Assembly: GCA_038120515.1 (NCBI GenBank)
Contig: JAYOLW010000001.1
Span: 1 to 64,000, forward strand
Source of the DNA: JADHOX01 sp038120515
Lineage (GTDB): Bacteria > Pseudomonadota > Alphaproteobacteria > Rickettsiales > JABIRX01
Length of the DNA stretch: 64,000 nucleotides
Direction of reading: 5' to 3'
Shown here: positions 61,508 through 64,000 of the stretch, one piece after another
How the letters are laid out: every line of letters begins with the position of its first letter
Position numbering within the stretch: the first letter of the stretch is position 1
Made by a program: the position numbers and the translations under genes
The notes under the pieces: generated by a model
Databases searched by the model: none
The model's input: the letters and a program-made list of their open reading frames with translations, nothing else
Told to the model about the DNA's origin: nothing

Positions 61508-61539
61508 GGCGGCTATATTTTATAGTCGCCTTTTTTTTT
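61508..61539 (+). terminator. Strong rho-independent terminator of rplM-rpsI
   Basis: GGCGGCTATA (61508-61517) pairs with TATAGTCGCC (61521-61530) over ten positions with one G-T pair and a TTT loop, followed by nine T (61531-61539). It lies 38 bp after the rpsI stop and before the convergent SDR gene. Confidence 0.92.
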
Positions 61540-61575
61540 GCTTATTATCAAATAAGAAAATTTTTAATATCAGTT

Positions 61576-62340
61576 CTATAGGTTATCTTTCGCTGGTGAT
61601 TTGTTAAAAATAAATTGTCGTAATGTGTTTGGTAATAAATTGAAAAATATTGTTAAATAATATGTTTTTTTAGGAAAAATAATTTGTGTTTTATTTTTTG
61701 AAATTTCTTTGATTATTTTTTTTGTTGCTTTTTCTGCTGATATTAAAAATGGCATTTTAAACTTATTTTTATCAGTCATTGGTGTTTTTATAAAGCCAGG
61801 GTAAATAATTGATAATTTTATATTATATTTTTTAAGATTTTCTCTTAACGCTAATCCTAAAAAACTAATGCATTGTTTTGATGAAGAGTATGCTGGTGCT
61901 GATGGGATCGGAGTAAAGGCTGACATTGAACTCATAATTACAATTTGACCATTTTGTCTGGTTTTCATTGTTTCAATAGCTGGGTAAATACTATTAATTA
62001 CTCCATAAATATTAATGTCATAAATTTCTTTTAACTGATCTATTCCCTCACCTTTGGTTCCGGTGCCAGCAGAAATACCAGCGTTAGCAATTAACAGATC
62101 TATAGGATTTTGTTTGTCAAAATTTATTATTGTGATTTTTAATGATGCTGTATCTTTTACATTAACAATTGCTGAAGATACATTACATTTGTTATCGCAT
62201 AAATTTATGGTTTCGTTTAATCTAGTTTGATCCCTTCCGATTAGAAGAATATTACTAGACTGTTTTGAATACTCGATTGCTAGTGATCTACCAATTCCTG
62301 ATGATGCACCAGTAATAATTATATTTTTTGGATGTTTCAT
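61576..62340 (-). CDS. Short-chain dehydrogenase/reductase
   Basis: Classical SDR of 254 residues. Cofactor loop ITGASSGIGRSLA, NAGISAGTG, the catalytic Ser in VIMSSMSAF, and YSSSK (YxxxK). A hydrophobic C-terminal stretch (YYLTIFFNLLP) could associate with membrane. Substrate unknown; its start faces gmk across a short gap. Confidence 0.9.
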   Translation of the reverse strand: MKHPKNIIITGASSGIGRSLAIEYSKQSSNILLIGRDQTRLNETINLCDNKCNVSSAIVNVKDTASLKITIINFDKQNPIDLLIANAGISAGTGTKGEGIDQLKEIYDINIYGVINSIYPAIETMKTRQNGQIVIMSSMSAFTPIPSAPAYSSSKQCISFLGLALRENLKKYNIKLSIIYPGFIKTPMTDKNKFKMPFLISAEKATKKIIKEISKNKTQIIFPKKTYYLTIFFNLLPNTLRQFIFNKSPAKDNL

Positions 62341-62411
62341 ATGGAGTTTAAAAAAATTTATTTTATATATTATTGGTTTTAAAGTTTAAGAGAGAATTTT
62401 TTATTTTAATA

Positions 62412-63023
62412 ATGAATAAGGCAAAATTAATAATAATCTCGTCGCCATCAGGTGCAGGTAAAACTTCAATTTCAAGAGCGTTGGTAAAAAATTCTGAAAA
62501 ATATCGATTGTCTATTTCTGCAACAACAAGGCCAAAAAGACCTAATGAAACCGAAGCAGTTGATTATTTTTTTAAAAGTGAAGATGAGTTCCATTATATG
62601 ATTAGAGCAAATGAATTTTTGGAGTATGCAACTGTGTTTGGAAATTCATATGGCACTCCAAAAGATTATATTTCTCAACAATTAGTAAAAAACATAAATG
62701 TTGTTTTAGATATTGATTGGCAAGGTGCTAATTTAATAAGAGCTAAAAAAGAATATCAGTCCTTTTCGATATATATATTGCCTCCTTCAATTTCTGCTTT
62801 GAGGCAGAGGCTTGAAAATAGAGCTATGGATTCATCAGATGTTATTGATGCAAGAATGGAAAAGGCTAAATCTGAAATACGTCATTATCATGAATATGAT
62901 CATGTTGTAATAAATGATGATTTTGAAAAGACTTTAAATGGAATTATTGATGTAATTGAAGGTAGAGATAAAATTATATCTCCTAATCACTTTGACGGTT
63001 TTGTGTCAGATATGCTTAAATAA
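62412..63023 (+). CDS. gmk: Guanylate kinase
   Basis: Phosphorylates GMP to GDP. P-loop SSPSGAGKTSISRAL, then SATTRPKRPNETEAVDYFF, EYATVFGNSYGTPK and VVLDIDWQGANLIR. The frame opens at 62373 but the ATG at 62412 (MNKAKLIIIS) is where guanylate kinases start, giving 203 residues. Confidence 0.97.
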   Translation: MNKAKLIIISSPSGAGKTSISRALVKNSEKYRLSISATTRPKRPNETEAVDYFFKSEDEFHYMIRANEFLEYATVFGNSYGTPKDYISQQLVKNINVVLDIDWQGANLIRAKKEYQSFSIYILPPSISALRQRLENRAMDSSDVIDARMEKAKSEIRHYHEYDHVVINDDFEKTLNGIIDVIEGRDKIISPNHFDGFVSDMLK

Positions 63024-63067
63024 AGTTTTTGCTAAGAGCTATATCAAATATGCGGCTAATTAATTGC

Positions 63068-63095
63068 TTGGCATTTCAGTCTTTCTCTATATAAT
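63068..63095 (+). promoter_or_regulatory. Probable promoter of typA
   Basis: TTGGCA (63068-63073), 16-bp spacer, consensus TATAAT (63090-63095), about 46 bases before the typA ATG at 63141. Confidence 0.65.
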
Positions 63096-63140
63096 TGCTG
63101 CGCCCTAGACTAGTTTTTGGGAAATCAATTAATTGAAAAA

Positions 63141-64000
63141 ATGTTTAAAGAATTAAGAAATATAGCAATTATTGCGCACGTAGATCATGGTAAAACAACT
63201 TTGATTGATTCTATTTTCAAACAAAATGGTACATTTAGAGAAAATCAAGAATTTTCTGAAAGAGTAATGGATAGTAATGAGCTTGAAAAAGAGCGAGGCA
63301 TTACAATTCTTGCTAAATGTACAGCAATTATTCGTGGTGATGTAAAGATCAACATTGTTGATACTCCAGGTCATGCTGATTTTGGTGGTGAAGTTGAAAG
63401 AATTTTATCAATGGTTGATGGAGTGTTACTTTTGGTTGATAGTAGTGAAGGACCAATGCCTCAAACTAAGTTTGTATTAGGAAAAGCATTGAAGTTAGGG
63501 CTTAAGCCTATGGTTATTATCAATAAAGCTGACAAACCAGATGCTAGATGTGATGAAGTATTGGATGAGATATTTGATCTATTTGTTGCTCTTGATGCTG
63601 ATAGTGATCAATTAGAATTCCCGTATTTATATGCTTCTGGAAAAAATGGCTGGTGTGTTGAAGATTTGGATCAAGAGAAACTTAGTTTAGATCCATTACT
63701 TGAAAAAATAGTTGAACATTTTCCACAACCTAATGTTAATCGTGATGGTCCTTTTAAAATGCTAACAACATTATTGGATTCTGATCCTTATTTAGGTAGA
63801 ATGCTTACCGGTAGAATTGAATCAGGTTTCGCAAAAATTAATCAAAATGTAAAATCTTTAAATTTGTCTGGATCTGAGATGGAAAGGGCAAGGCTTACTA
63901 AATTATTGTCTTTTTCTGGTATCACTAGAGTTCCGGTGGAAGAGGCTATGGCAGGTGATATCATATCAATTGCTGGAATGGCAAAAACAAATGTTGCTGA
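63141..64000 (+). CDS. typA: Ribosome-associated GTPase TypA/BipA, partial
   Basis: Starts MFKELRNIAIIAHVDHGKTTL and runs off the right edge (286 codons of about 600). G1 AHVDHGKTT, G2-region ERGITILAKC, G3 DTPGHADFGGEVERIL, G4 NKADKPDA and G5 ASGKNG are all present, followed by the start of domain II (LDSDPYLGRMLTGRIESG). BipA assists 50S assembly, notably under stress or cold. The N-terminal sequence, with AHVDHGKTTLID and GEVERILSMVDG, separates it from EF-G and LepA. Confidence 0.97.
   Translation, partial: MFKELRNIAIIAHVDHGKTTLIDSIFKQNGTFRENQEFSERVMDSNELEKERGITILAKCTAIIRGDVKINIVDTPGHADFGGEVERILSMVDGVLLLVDSSEGPMPQTKFVLGKALKLGLKPMVIINKADKPDARCDEVLDEIFDLFVALDADSDQLEFPYLYASGKNGWCVEDLDQEKLSLDPLLEKIVEHFPQPNVNRDGPFKMLTTLLDSDPYLGRMLTGRIESGFAKINQNVKSLNLSGSEMERARLTKLLSFSGITRVPVEEAMAGDIISIAGMAKTNVA

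Overview
The window is a strongly A+T-rich, densely packed bacterial chromosome segment. Gene content and order point to an alphaproteobacterium close to Rickettsiales. Signs include a fused ispDF, a complete nuoA-N operon running straight into birA-coaX-rnj, a split glycine dehydrogenase (gcvPA/gcvPB), a ubiE-ubiB pair near mutM and rpsT, ankyrin-repeat proteins, and a DnaA N-domain fragment of the kind carried by rickettsial mobile elements. Unlike classic obligate intracellular Rickettsia, it keeps pieces of histidine, tryptophan, pyrimidine, NAD and biotin synthesis plus glycine cleavage. This suggests a less reduced or partly extracellular member of the group. The placement is inference from gene content, not phylogeny.

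Layout. 1-4257 (minus): a YdiJ-type FAD/Fe-S dehydrogenase cut by the window edge, then ubiE-ubiB for ubiquinone. 4401-6270 (plus): a secreted YHYH protein and mutM. 6330-8032 (minus): pgpA and ispDF. 8108-15763 (mostly plus): rpsT, recG, pyrC, a DUF1467-like membrane protein, trpC, trpS, nadA and a RodZ-like protein, with dut on minus. 15805-25585 (minus): one long run, hisG-hisD-truB-rpsO-pnp-gcvT-gcvH-gcvPA-gcvPB. 25684-27947: an MDR oxidoreductase, tRNA-Pro(UGG) on minus, and prfB with its programmed +1 frameshift.

27948-34237 is the accessory part. It holds an orphan DnaA_N-like fragment with no start codon, a duplicated promoter segment, two related ankyrin proteins with a shared C-terminal domain and a possible F-box-like motif, a LysR regulator divergent from two tandem VOC proteins, glpK, and a small ORF whose ribosome-binding site can be folded into a hairpin. 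bioB and bioF follow, diverging with only 8 bp between their start codons.

36354-54950 (plus) is the complex I operon nuoA-N, then birA, coaX, rnj and a dacB-type lipoprotein. A run of 10 N lies inside nuoM. 55027-56282 encodes rpsF-rpsR-rplI. 56288-60373 (minus) holds an RluA-type synthase, crcB, a universal stress protein, a malic enzyme fused to a phosphotransacetylase domain, and a tiny lipoprotein. 60531-64000 holds rplM-rpsI with a strong terminator, an SDR on minus, gmk, and typA cut by the right edge.

Much of the window is conserved housekeeping sequence with very short intergenic gaps and repeated stop/start overlaps (TAATG, TGATG). The least ordinary signals are the ankyrin/DnaA-fragment island, the LysR/VOC regulon, the non-ATG starts of ubiE and the YdiJ homolog, the YHYH protein with a Cys-rich tail, and the bioB/bioF junction. 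I found no clear evidence for a wholly new defence, secretion or biosynthetic system.
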